Positions 38,360-49,224 of a DNA stretch of 64,000 nucleotides are shown here, in pieces. Below the pieces are notes generated by a model that searched no databases, was not told where the DNA came from, and saw only the letters and a list, made by a program, of their open reading frames with translations. The DNA lies in the NCBI GenBank assembly GCA_025677815.1, contig JAIXMP010000007.1, forward strand, positions 682,001 through 746,000, in the 5' to 3' direction. Position 1 is the first letter of the stretch, and every line of letters starts with the position of its first letter. The translations under genes were made by a program, and so were the position numbers. This DNA is from Phascolomyces articulosus. Taxonomy: Eukaryota > Mucoromycota > Mucoromycetes > Mucorales > Lichtheimiaceae.

Positions 38360-41300
38360 GTGTCTTTATTTATCAACTAAAAAACCACCCACCCTCTTGA
38401 TTTTCAAAAAAACAAAGAAATCAAATAACCGATAACTCTACCTTTCTCTCTCTTTCTCTCTCACTCTCTCACATACTATTTCTTTTGTGTGTCCTCACCA
38501 TTATATTCTCATTTTATTATATTGTATTATCATCACATCATTCATCAACTATTATTTATTATATTATCATTTTTAGAACATTAGAAAAAAATAAAAAGAA
38601 ATTGAACTTCCCTGGAGGATAAATCATGGAGTAATCTTGTATCACTCTTTTTGGCTCGTGATTTTTGGTTATTACTCTATTTTTTTAATCGGCTATATCT
38701 ATATATTTTTATACATATAAAATATAACCTAAACACATTCCACCTAAACAATTGTCTAAACAGTATGCGTATGGTGGAATTACATGTAACATGACAGAGT
38801 TATTTCATTGGACGATGTTTAATATGAAGCACAACTGTGGAAATGGAAATATTTTTCACCAGCTGTTATTAGCAAACTCCTGCGCCTCTATTACTAGGTA
38901 ACAATCATACCCAATTTGATCATCCTACGTATTGTTCTGTATCTTATGCGTATACCCTGAAAGCAAATGCCATAGTTATGCACAAATGCATTATCCAGTA
39001 AAACTTCTTTTTTTAAAACAGTCGGGAAAGAAAATGTGGATCCAATTATTCACAATTGGAACCCGTAACATAGTTGGCTCCAAACCTCAAGATAGCGAAG
39101 AATACTGTACTTCATCACTATTTGATATTGTGGTTTCCCCTCATGTATTCAAACATTATACATTAATCTTCTGAATCGGTACAGAAAATAATATTTGCTT
39201 CCCTTAATTTTATTTCCAACGCGGTTTAATGTTATACGATCTTTTCGTCCATCACTTTTTTTACTTCGTATAAATTGATAGCTATCAACAGAGTAGCGTA
39301 TGCATTGAATGCTTTTCTATGATCCATTATATATAGATAAGATCTTAATAATATCTGAACAATACACATCATTTGGGGATTTTAAGGAAAGAGCGAATAG
39401 AAGACCTTTTTTAGCTGAGTTATTATATTTTCACTGACGTTCGGATGGATCCGCATATTATTAACGAAACTGCCAAGATCTGTTACGGTCTATCAATAAA
39501 AGAAGAACATCTGTATCAGACCCGCTATTAATAACAGGTTTGATTACGCTTTGATCCGTATTGCTATCCTAACACTATGGTGGCTGTTTGCCCGAATATT
39601 GCCAGATTTTTTCCCCGTTGGCTTGGATACATATCAACTTCGGATCAAAAATAAAAATACACAACATCATTTTTAGTAGTCATATTGATGATACTGTAAA
39701 TTAGAAGAAAGTAATAGGAGAGAGTATTCGAGAATGTGTTAATTCTTTTCTATGGAGTATTATATAAGTGTCCGGGGAGAAAACGATGATGTGAACTTTA
39801 TTACGCTTTCCATGATATTGACGATAGCCGTTCTAGGAGCTGGAATCAGATGCAAAAAAAATATTTCGTTATTTATAAAGATAGAATAGATCCTTACAAT
39901 GTATGTTTAGATTAACATAATTATGCTTGAAATACGCGAGCTATGTACCTTGTATATCCAATTAATTATCATCGTTCATACTTTTTTTAGTACAACAGTA
40001 TATACAAAAAAAATGTGCCACGCTTGAAATATGAATTTCATGGTTTCGCCCTTATCCAAACATTAATTATCCATTAATATGTTTTTACACAAATATCATG
40101 AAAAAAATATGTTTCTACACCCCATCATATTATATATCTTGGGTTCAATGGCCTTGAATGAATCATTGAAGAGTCAGAGTCTATGTACGTTGATAATTCA
40201 TTTTACAGCTATCATTTGTTGCTCCCAAAGGAAAATCTAATTAAAGCAAGTAGAACATCAAAAGCTGCACATTTAAACGACTCGAGCGATAAGTCCAAAA
40301 GTTTATGGTAAAATATTGATCCAATTGTCTTGTTTTTTTGTAGAGCCGATTTTACCAAAGATAGGGAAAAACCATAGTATCTAAAAAAATATATTCAAAC
40401 AACAACAAAGCATTTCTTTTCAGTTCTAAAAAAAATAATTACTTTTTTGTAGTCACTACTCGCGTGGGAGGACCGCTCCATATAATTGATGTCGTTCAAA
40501 AGTAAATCAAATTTCTACATGTTCAAAGTCGTTTTCATTTCAAATGAAGACTTATTGATACTGCATCTGTAGCCAAGAATATTGGCAACACCTTTTGCTG
40601 TTGTTGTTATCGTTGTTGTTGTTGCTCTTGCAAAACACTATTCAAATTATGAATAGGAGCTTGCTTAGGCATCTCTCATTTTTATTAATTTTAAAAAATG
40701 GGATTGTATCACAAATATATTTGAAGAAAAACAATGGTTTTTGCTGTATTGGCCGAGAAGACCAGTACCATTGCCCATATGTTTTTTAATCCATTTACCA
40801 AACTCAAACTGGTTCATTTTTGAGCTTATCTACCGGGTCCTGGGATAAAAAAAAATCATCGGAATATTACCAAATTTGGCGTTTGTGTAACCAATACAGT
40901 GAATTATTTAAGCTTTCACTATTCAATGTAATTTGGTCAATTGCAGTACTCTTCTCTTCAATTATTTTTCTGCTGTGCAAACCATCATATTTAATAAATA
41001 AAACTAAAGTCATTAGATAAGTTAAATGCATTTGAGTTTCTTTTATAATAGAAATAAAAAATATTACAACAGATAATGTGATGCTGCTTGTGACCACATC
41101 ACGCCTATTCCTAAAGCATATTTTCTCTTTTGTAAATGTTGAAGGTTCGGCTACTACTCAAGAATAACATATATAACATGTTTACAGAAAATCAGCAAAA
41201 TTGTACAAAATATTGGTTTAGTCACAACTATTGGTATTTTTTGTTGTCTTTATGCAGTAGTTATCGTTATTTGTACTGTACAAAATAATAAAAATGTAAT

Positions 41301-41964
41301 TTCTGCATAATATTTTTTTTCACGTTGTACATTGCCATATATACAGTTAAAGGTATTGTAAAGTTTAATACCCCGTAATTATTCCACCAATACTGGAATG
41401 ATTCTTGGCAACAAGGCTGAACCTTTTTTAAATACTCACTGTAGTTTTTACCCAATTTTATGGTTTCTCGGTTGCAGAAATACATAGGTACACGCGTACA
41501 ATATATGCTAATACAAGGTGGCAAAATAAAAGGAATTCTTACTCAATATCATGTTTCTTATCCTCGACACTAGTAATACCTATATATAGCAAATACTCAA
41601 AAAGCATCCCTTTCAATCAGAAAATGACGCGATGGTTCAGGTTATTTTTATATGATGATGCTGTTAATTTTTATAAACACGGAAAAGAGAGTAATTATCA
41701 CATTATGATAGAGCTTTTATATACAAGGTTACAAATAGTATACCATTTTTTAAAGAGCTATTAATTGATGGTAAAGTATATCATTAAAATTATTATTTGC
41801 ACTCCACTACCGAAAGAAATTATTTATATACGTGGTAAATTATTTTGCATTAGAAGCATCCATAAATTCGTTTTTCAGGAACACATTCTCTGAAAAAGAG
41901 AGCGTTGGGTTGTGTTTGTCATTCTATTGTTGCGATCACCATGGAGAGATAAATAAGGAAAAAT
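38360..41964. other. Gene-less AT-rich region before the four-unit array
   Basis: A CT-rich stretch follows the aminotransferase stop, then AT-rich DNA without a supported gene. No fifth copy of the conserved core was found here by eye. Confidence 0.4.
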
Positions 41965-42338
41965 GTTGCGCAGTAGATGCAACAAACCTCATGGTTGGTT
42001 TCTGCTGCGGCAGGCGGGAGAAATTATTGAAAAAAACATCCAGGTACATGGAAAACCTTAAAAGAATCCCACACTGGTCTATTATATATAATATGTAACA
42101 TCATGCGATTTCAATAATGAATATAAAAAGACATATTCTTATTTTCTGTGAAGTCTTTTCTTTTTCTTTTTTTTTCCTGTAAAAAAGTATCGATGTAATA
42201 AATGGTTAGGTGAGTGAATAATATCTATTGTATACAAAATACCTCTCAATCAATTGGTTGTGTTTTGGTGCGAAGAGGGATGGGCTAAAATGATGATAAT
42301 TGTGGGGAGCTTTTGATGATATTTAATAAGCATCAATA

Positions 42339-42410
42339 AAGAGTCGACATCGACTTAGTGTCATTTGAATTACAATGGCAAATGCCGAGAGATGTTTGGA
42401 AGAAACCTGA
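42339..42410 (+). ncRNA. Candidate structured RNA core, unit 1
   Basis: Core from AGAGTCGACATCGACTTAGTG to GAAACCTGA. Predicted parts: hairpin AGTCG-ACAT-CGACT; variable stem CATTTG (42362-42367) with CAAATG (42379-42384); invariant GCCGAGAGATGTT; small stem GTTT-GGAAG-AAAC; terminal AACCTGA. It is the shortest of the four cores. Confidence 0.6.
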
Positions 42411-44140
42411 GAATCCTTGCAATTATCATAATGCTGTTGATAGACAGACAGCTGGATGGAGGATTTTGGCTAAGATGCATATACAGTTTTTTTTCTAACT
42501 GTTATTTTGGAGTTTTCATAGCAATTTATAGGCTGCGATATTATTCCCACACAAACAGGCAAGTAGCACTGACTTTCTTCACTTCAAGTATTATTTTAAA
42601 AAAATAACACTCACGTATATGTTTACCTTTAATAATAATTAGGCGAGGATGACTCTAATAGCAATCACGTAAAAAAAAGCTTATTACCAGGAATATCCAG
42701 GAAAAATGGCCATCAATATATTATTGTTAATTCCGTTCTGACGACACTCGAGATTATTGGTATCCTTTTTTTTCCTAGTCACTTCATCCTTGTCGCAACT
42801 TTTTTTTGTTTTGTTTTGTTTTTCTTCTCATCTCTCTTTTTTTGATTCGCAAATAAAGAATAAAAGTCTCTTGTTTTACCACTATACTATACAACAACCT
42901 CTAGTTCATCTCCAATTTATACATGTTTGATACTCGTTATAAGTTTTTATTTTAGTATAACGATTCTATGCTCATGTTATTGGTAATCTATTACTATCAT
43001 TCGCCTATTGCACTATAAAATAAAAAACGAACAAAGAAAAATGCCAAACGTAGTCTACAACAGTAGTTATATGTCATATACAAATGAAAAACAAACAAAA
43101 AGAAATAGTGTTACGACAGGGAGTTATAACGAAGATAGTGGCTATTATTTTTCCTATATCATCCCCAAAGGTGTTTTATACCTTTCAGGGTATCCGGTGT
43201 TTTCTATACAAAACGAGTTCCTTTTGCACCATAAATGATCATTTTTCTACCGGAAGTTATATTTACTTGGTAGTAATCAAAAAACTGTATAACAAGTGTT
43301 ATAGGATCAAAACACCATATTATTTGCAATGTTATTAAACTGAAACTAGTATAAATAGTCAGATAAAACACCTTAGCACATGTATTCATTTAAATAAGCA
43401 TTCTTGGAATAATTGATCTATCTGGTAATATTGTCACCTCTATATATCTATATGCGTAAATAAACCCCAAGATTGAAGTAGCAGCGTATTGGAAACAGTT
43501 ACTATGATGTACCCTTTTTTTTTGTCATTTATCAATGTAATAATAATAGAACACGAGTACGTTTTAAACGGATCATGGTTCTATTTATCACCATCTTTGG
43601 TAAAATAATAATAACCTTAGCAATGATTTAATAACCTGATACGGCAGCTTCAATTCATAAATTTGATGTTGGACAAAAGGGATTTGTTATTCTCAAGTTT
43701 CTTTCCATCATCGGAATAATAAAACAAATAAAATGTTCTCATATAATGCAAAAAGTTGCGCACGCAGTAATAGCGCTATATTTCATTGTTCCCAGATCCT
43801 CAATAATCAGCCGTCCTCGGCAATTTTTATTCCGTACATCTTGTTTTTCTTGTTGTGCAGTAATCCTATTATAATTAGAAGTCGTAAGTGCGAAGAAGGG
43901 GTTTTCACACGTTTTATATGCATCTATTATACCAAATGATGCTGTTATATTATGATCACTACTTTAAAAATTATTATATTTGTATTTTTTCTTTCTCTTC
44001 TTTTCCGTTAATTTTTAACTGCAATATATCTATCCAAAAAATAAAATAAACGGTATGTTGAATAGTGTTACAGACTTTCGTGAAGACAGAGGAGGGGTGT
44101 AATAGTTGATGACATGGAAAGAAAAACAGCAACAAAATTA

Positions 44141-44236
44141 AGAGTCGATATCGACTTAGTGATCAACTTGGTGCAAACGATGGGTTTTACCCGGTTGATA
44201 GATGCCGAGAGATGTTGGATGAAAACCTGATAACTG
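44141..44236 (+). ncRNA. Candidate structured RNA core, unit 2
   Basis: Hairpin AGTCG-ATAT-CGACT; variable stem ATCAAC (44162-44167) with GTTGAT (44194-44199), enclosing an inner GGGT-TTT-ACCC hairpin; invariant GCCGAGAGATGTT; terminal AACCTGATAACTG shared with unit 4. Confidence 0.6.
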
Positions 44237-46235
44237 TTTTTAACAAAGGCTTTGTTTGCTTTGGGGCTAATTGAATTGCTAATAAGAGATGTAAGAAGCG
44301 TTTTAAATAACTTTTTTTAACACACAACTTGTATTTATTGTTATCTTTTGTAATAATATATATCCAGGAGTCAAGCTGAAGGTCATAGTATTTAGAAGAG
44401 ATGCTGTATATCAAGGAAAGTACATGGTAACCATTTTGACAACTGATTAAGTTTTTATTCAACAATATCAAATAACAATATATAATACTTTTTTTTTCGC
44501 AGTATTTTTATTATAGTACTAGTGACAGCTGTAACAATGATTTCTCGAAGACAATACTGGGCGTATGAAATAGCATTATTATGAAAACAGACTATAGTAC
44601 TTAACAAGAGTAATATAACAGATCATAACTATCGTAAATACGTTTGTAACGAAAGGAATAATGGTGGCTGAAATACAGTGATAAAGTCGCATTGTTTTTC
44701 TTTCTCAGGTGAAAATTCCCTCTTTTCCTGTTGTTTTTACAATCTTTTTCATATATTTAAAAATAATAATAAACTGCTTCATTCTTTCTCAATACGATTA
44801 TTCTATGTTTTGTTAATGGTGCTTCCGTCTATTTATTCTTTATGATTATTATATCCTTACTGCTATATATGTGGCTTTTTCTACAACTTTAAGGTGAAAG
44901 AAGCTTTATAGTTAACTTATCAATACCATGGGACGCAGTGATAAGTATGAACTCTTTAAGAAAAAACAATACGTAGAACTACTTTTTTAGAACTGGATCA
45001 CAGCAACAGGAATCTTGGTTCATTTGTTTATAAGAACAAGTTCCATGGACAATAAACATGACGGCCGGGTTGCTATGATATACTATATACTATATACTCT
45101 ATCTCGCTCATACCTTGAACATACTTTTTCTGAGAAAAAGAAAATGCCACTGTATACTTGTCGCGGTATACTGGCTTTATATGTTTATATAGCTTAAAAT
45201 ATTTTACTTCCTTGTTTCTCCTTCTGTGAACATAGCAGTGTTAAAACCAATTTTGCTTTTTATAATACGTCGTTTGGATAAGACCCATTATACTAACGAC
45301 TTTACTTTCCCTTCCATATTGCACTTTCAATTAAGTGCACGAAAGAAGGCGCCGGTAGATAGATTATAGCATCATCTATTTTACTAACGGTAGACTATAT
45401 TTACATATAAAACGATCATATACTTCTTTATCATATCAAAAAATTCCTTCGTGAGAAAATACCTAACAAAAAGTCGCTTTAACACGTAGTTTTAGCGAAG
45501 AATAATGTTTTATATATAATCATATTTCAACAATAGGCGTGTATATAAATTAGTAGTACATATATATGTCATCTCTAAGTAATAGTATATTAGATAAGCG
45601 CTGTTATTACATAGTATATCAGTGAACGGTACACTTGAGTTTCTTTGATTCAGTTCAAAAAATATGGCAACGTTACAAAATGAAAAAAAAATCTGTGTGG
45701 TCATCCGATATTTTAGGCAGGCTATTTCAGTTTCTCATGTTTCTTTTTTTTTTTTGACTGTTGTTTTCGCTATTACAAAAAAAAAGATATCGTGGAGTAT
45801 ATATGTGTGTGTATGTGCTATATGTGGGTAAAAATTAGTATAGTGTCATCATTTACCGCGGAAACAGTCAGAGAGTTGCGCAGTAAATTCAGGAACATAC
45901 AAAATAAATAGAATAGTGGCGGGCCTTTGTTTGTCTGCCGCAGTAGATTTTGATTTATCGGAGGAAAACTCTAAAACATCTTGCTCAATAAACCAGATTG
46001 AGTTGATGCTATATAATGAATGAGCAAGGTTAGCTGTAGTATGTCTTTCCTTTTGATTTATTTAACTATTTATGGCACTATATTATAACAATAAATGATT
46101 GGTATGTGGTTGTTATCTGACATAAAAAAAACAGGGTTCTATAGTATATAGTGAAATGTCTACGAATAGTGATGACAATGCTTGTAGTAGACAGAGTTGA
46201 AGATAATAAAGAGAGAAAGCATTAGTAGTAATGAT

Positions 46236-46327
46236 AGAGTCGGCATAGATTTAGTAATTACTTTGGAATATGTATATAATCTCAAATAACATATGCAGAG
46301 AGACGCATGAAAGAATACCTGACGATG
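46236..46327 (+). ncRNA. Candidate structured RNA core, unit 3 (most diverged)
   Basis: First hairpin weakened to AGTC...GATT; variable stem TTA-(C)-TTTG (46258-46265) with CAAATAA (46283-46289), seven pairs with one bulged C; GCAGAGAGACG in place of GCCGAGAGATG; terminal ACCTGA. This copy may be a decaying unit. Confidence 0.5.
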
Positions 46328-47878
46328 GTCATTTCATCATAATTAAACTTGTACGTAGTGATAGTTAACAAAGAGTGAAATGTTGCTGTATTATTTTTTT
46401 AACGTTATAACTTTTGTATCTTTTAGATAGATCTATATTAGAAGAAAAGGATCGATCTTTCAAAAAGCAATATCATCATATATAGGAAAGTCCTTTCTCT
46501 ATTTTTTTTTTTTTTTTTTTTGCAAAGATCAAAATCGTAAACTAATAATGTACTTATTACTACTATTATCATTGAACAGCTATCATTTACAGTATATTTA
46601 ATAATAATAGGAGGTGTTGCTTGCATTTATTGTTATATACAACAGATTTAGGGTGATATAGCAAATACAATAGTGCTGTTATTGTAATACGTGCTTCCTT
46701 TTGATATGGTTCCATAATTTTATTACAGGTGTTACCCTGGCTATTTTCTTCTGATTTTTTTTTTTAAACAAAAATAAAAGCATTTTCCAATTAAATAATA
46801 CGCTCGTGCATATCTTTCTATATGTTTTATATACCGATGTTTTTATTAACCTTCTTTGACATTGCTACAAACAAGAAAAAAATGATACTGATGATGATCA
46901 AGTGGTAGACAGTAATACAATAATAAACAAAAGCAATACGTTATCTTTTCTTAAAAATATAGTTTTGTACTTTATAAGCTTTACTTATTATTATTATTTT
47001 ATTTTTTTGGATAGAACCGTTGCTAAATGATGCTACATCAGTTGAAATGTTAAAAATTAAACTCTCAAAAGAAAAATAGCACACAAGTAAATCGTAATAG
47101 TTATGTTTTTATGGTTTAATGGTATGCATGTTACTACTATTTTCGATAAAAACCTTTGGATCTTTCTATGGTATATAACTATTCTTCATCTCATATAATT
47201 GTTGTTACAAGTAGTTCTATTTTTTTTATAACGAAGAACAGTGTGTGTTCCGATAAAACAAGATAAATTACTGATTTATTATGAATACGGTCTTGTTACT
47301 ATTCTATGAATGAACAATCAATCTTCTTCTCGACGTTGTCTTCTGAAATTGGTCTCATTGGTTTTTTTTTTCACAAACCGTTACATTCCCCCCCACTACA
47401 TATTATTAACAAGGAGAGAATCGCTTTAAAACCTGCCTAACGTACAATCATTTGATTGGGAGACATCTAAATTACTGAGTAAAAAAAGTGTGGTACCCGT
47501 GTAGAAAAAAAAGTTGCGCAGTAGTATTTACTTGAAAAGGTGCTCAGTCATTCGACTTTTTCGTACCGGCACACTATATTAGCTTGGCTGTTCTATATAA
47601 TATAATATACTTACCGATAATAGATTTGATTTGTCAGAGGGAACCTTAAAAATATTATATTTTGTAAACCAGATTCATAATAAAGGGTATAAATATTTTT
47701 TTTTTTTGTTTTGAACAGAGTTGTTTTTTTCTCTTCTTCCTTAATCTTTTTAAATAACAAAATAAAAATAATGGTATGTGTTTTGTAATGGATAATTAGA
47801 AAGGTGCCATTTCATGGTGCTGTGTTGTACATGATTGTGGGGAGGGTTAAAGATGATAAAGAGAAAAGCATCAAAAAT

Positions 47879-47967
47879 AGAGTCGACATCGACTTAGTGA
47901 TCATCTGGTGTAAAAAAAGTGCATGGATGATAGGTGCCGAGAGATGTTTGGAAGAAACCTGATAACT
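47879..47967 (+). ncRNA. Candidate structured RNA core, unit 4
   Basis: Hairpin AGTCG-ACAT-CGACT; variable stem ATCATC (47900-47905) with GATGAT (47926-47931); invariant GCCGAGAGATGTTTGGAAG; terminal AACCTGATAACTG. It has the clearest promoter-like context: TATAAATA at 47689, pyrimidine tract, then A-rich leader and GTATGT at 47774. Confidence 0.6.
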
Positions 47968-49224
47968 GTTTTCTTTGCAATCGTTATAGTGTGGGCATGT
48001 AACCAATGTTTACATTATTCAGAGGAAAATGGATTGCTATCTCGATAATATTACGCATACTAACTTTCCTTTGCTCATTGTATAAACCTGCTGCCCTTAT
48101 ATATATATAACCTTGATAAAAAATAGTTCCTTGTTATTATTACTCGCTATTACTCCAGGCAAGTGCTTTATATGTTTCTATTGGACGTTTCTATCATTTT
48201 TTTTATACATATAGTGGCATTTTCTAACAAATATACATCTAAACACATCAATACAATTGTTATTCTTTAACAAAAAACTTTAGGTGGTAATACTAATGTC
48301 AATTAAAAGTATCTTTACCGTCACACGCGAATAATCCATGGTACGTCCCTGAACCTTACACTTCAATTTTTTTTTTTTCATAGTGCAAATCTAACGTATA
48401 TGTTTTGAGATTGTCTAGTTACTGGTATCCACGGTCAAGCTATAACCTTTACCCGTTGATATAATTCTCTCTGTCTACCTAGCTACCATCTAGCGTAATG
48501 CTTATTCTTTTTTTTATTTTTTTATTTCAAGACTCTCATGATTCTTCCAGTATTGGTGTTGTCCCTTGGTATTATAATGTTGTATAATCTCAATATTCCA
48601 ACAATAATAAAACTTCTCAAAAAAAAACTCTATGTAATATGGTTGCTTTTTATCATTCCTCATCCTTATATAGCTGTAAAGTTTGGATTAATCTGTTAAA
48701 GTTAATCATACATCGTCATATCGATTGCTAAAAGAGTCAAACCTATCCATCTATTTTTAAAAATATGATGTAGTAAGATGTAGATAATGGTTTTGTTAAA
48801 ATATATAAGGATGCCTAATTATTAAACCTTACATTTAATTAATAAGACGCGCTTACTCTACGAATCCCATACTGTAAATGGTATGAAGACATAAAAAATA
48901 TGCGTGGCTATAAGAAAAGTAGTATAAATAATGTATAATTAAGCTTATTATTATGGTATTTCTTTATTAATATAGTAACCATGTCAAATAATATAAATAA
49001 ATGCTGATATACAAAAAAAAGACAACAAATAATCATTCACCAGAACATCTTCATTCAAAAATAAATAAATAATTTCAAACAAAAGTGTGCAGCGGCCAAT
49101 CTTTAACAATAAAAATAAATGAGCATAAAACACTTCTCTTTACGTAAAAGAAATAAATAATTTATTTATAACAAGCAACATTGCTCGACACTTTTGCTTT
49201 ATGTAATGGAATTCATTTTTTAAT
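47968..49224. other. Gene-less AT-rich region after the array
   Basis: 3' flank of unit 4 and of the DIS3L gene. A CAGGCAAGT string (about 48157) recurs downstream of unit 1 (about 42557). Nothing else is recognised. Confidence 0.4.

Larger units (their letters stand above)
41965..47967 (+). repeat. Array of four diverged, same-strand repeat units (candidate ncRNA genes)
   Basis: Four units lie in the same orientation, with cores starting at 42341, 44142, 46237 and 47880 (spacing 1801, 2095 and 1643 bp). Each has an upstream box GTTGCGCA...CAGTA at 41965, 43755, 45875 and 47513, always 362-387 bp before the core. Units 3 and 4 also share GATTT(T)GATTTRTC-type sequence followed by AACCAGATT. 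A TATA-like box lies about 190-225 bp before the core in units 1, 3 and 4 (best: TATAAATA at 47689), followed in units 1, 2 and 4 by a pyrimidine tract and an A-rich segment. In units 2 and 4 a GTATGT donor-like string follows (44053, 47774). Between these islands sequence is not alignable by eye, so conservation is local. Confidence 0.7.

Noticed and set aside
40745..40765. Fifth copy of the structured core (GGCCGAGAAGACC)
   Set aside because: Only a short partial match; the GTCGACATCGAC hairpin, the variable stem and the upstream GTTGCGCA box are absent.
42270..42410. C/D-box snoRNA (ATGATGA upstream, CTGA at the end of the core)
   Set aside because: Box C is good only in unit 1 and partly in unit 2, boxes are too far apart, and no terminal stem brings C and D together.
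41832..43338. Open frames of 76-88 codons inside the array, such as 41832-42098 and 43008-43238
   Set aside because: They are not shared between the four units and have no family resemblance; the conserved islands do not keep a reading frame.
42339..47967. TPP riboswitch in the repeated core (GAGA followed by AACCTGA recalls the thiamine element)
   Set aside because: The order GAGA...AACCTGA is similar, but the long invariant part after CCTGA (TGG...AATACCAGCG-type) and the GGGTGC arm are missing in all four copies, and no thiamine gene follows.
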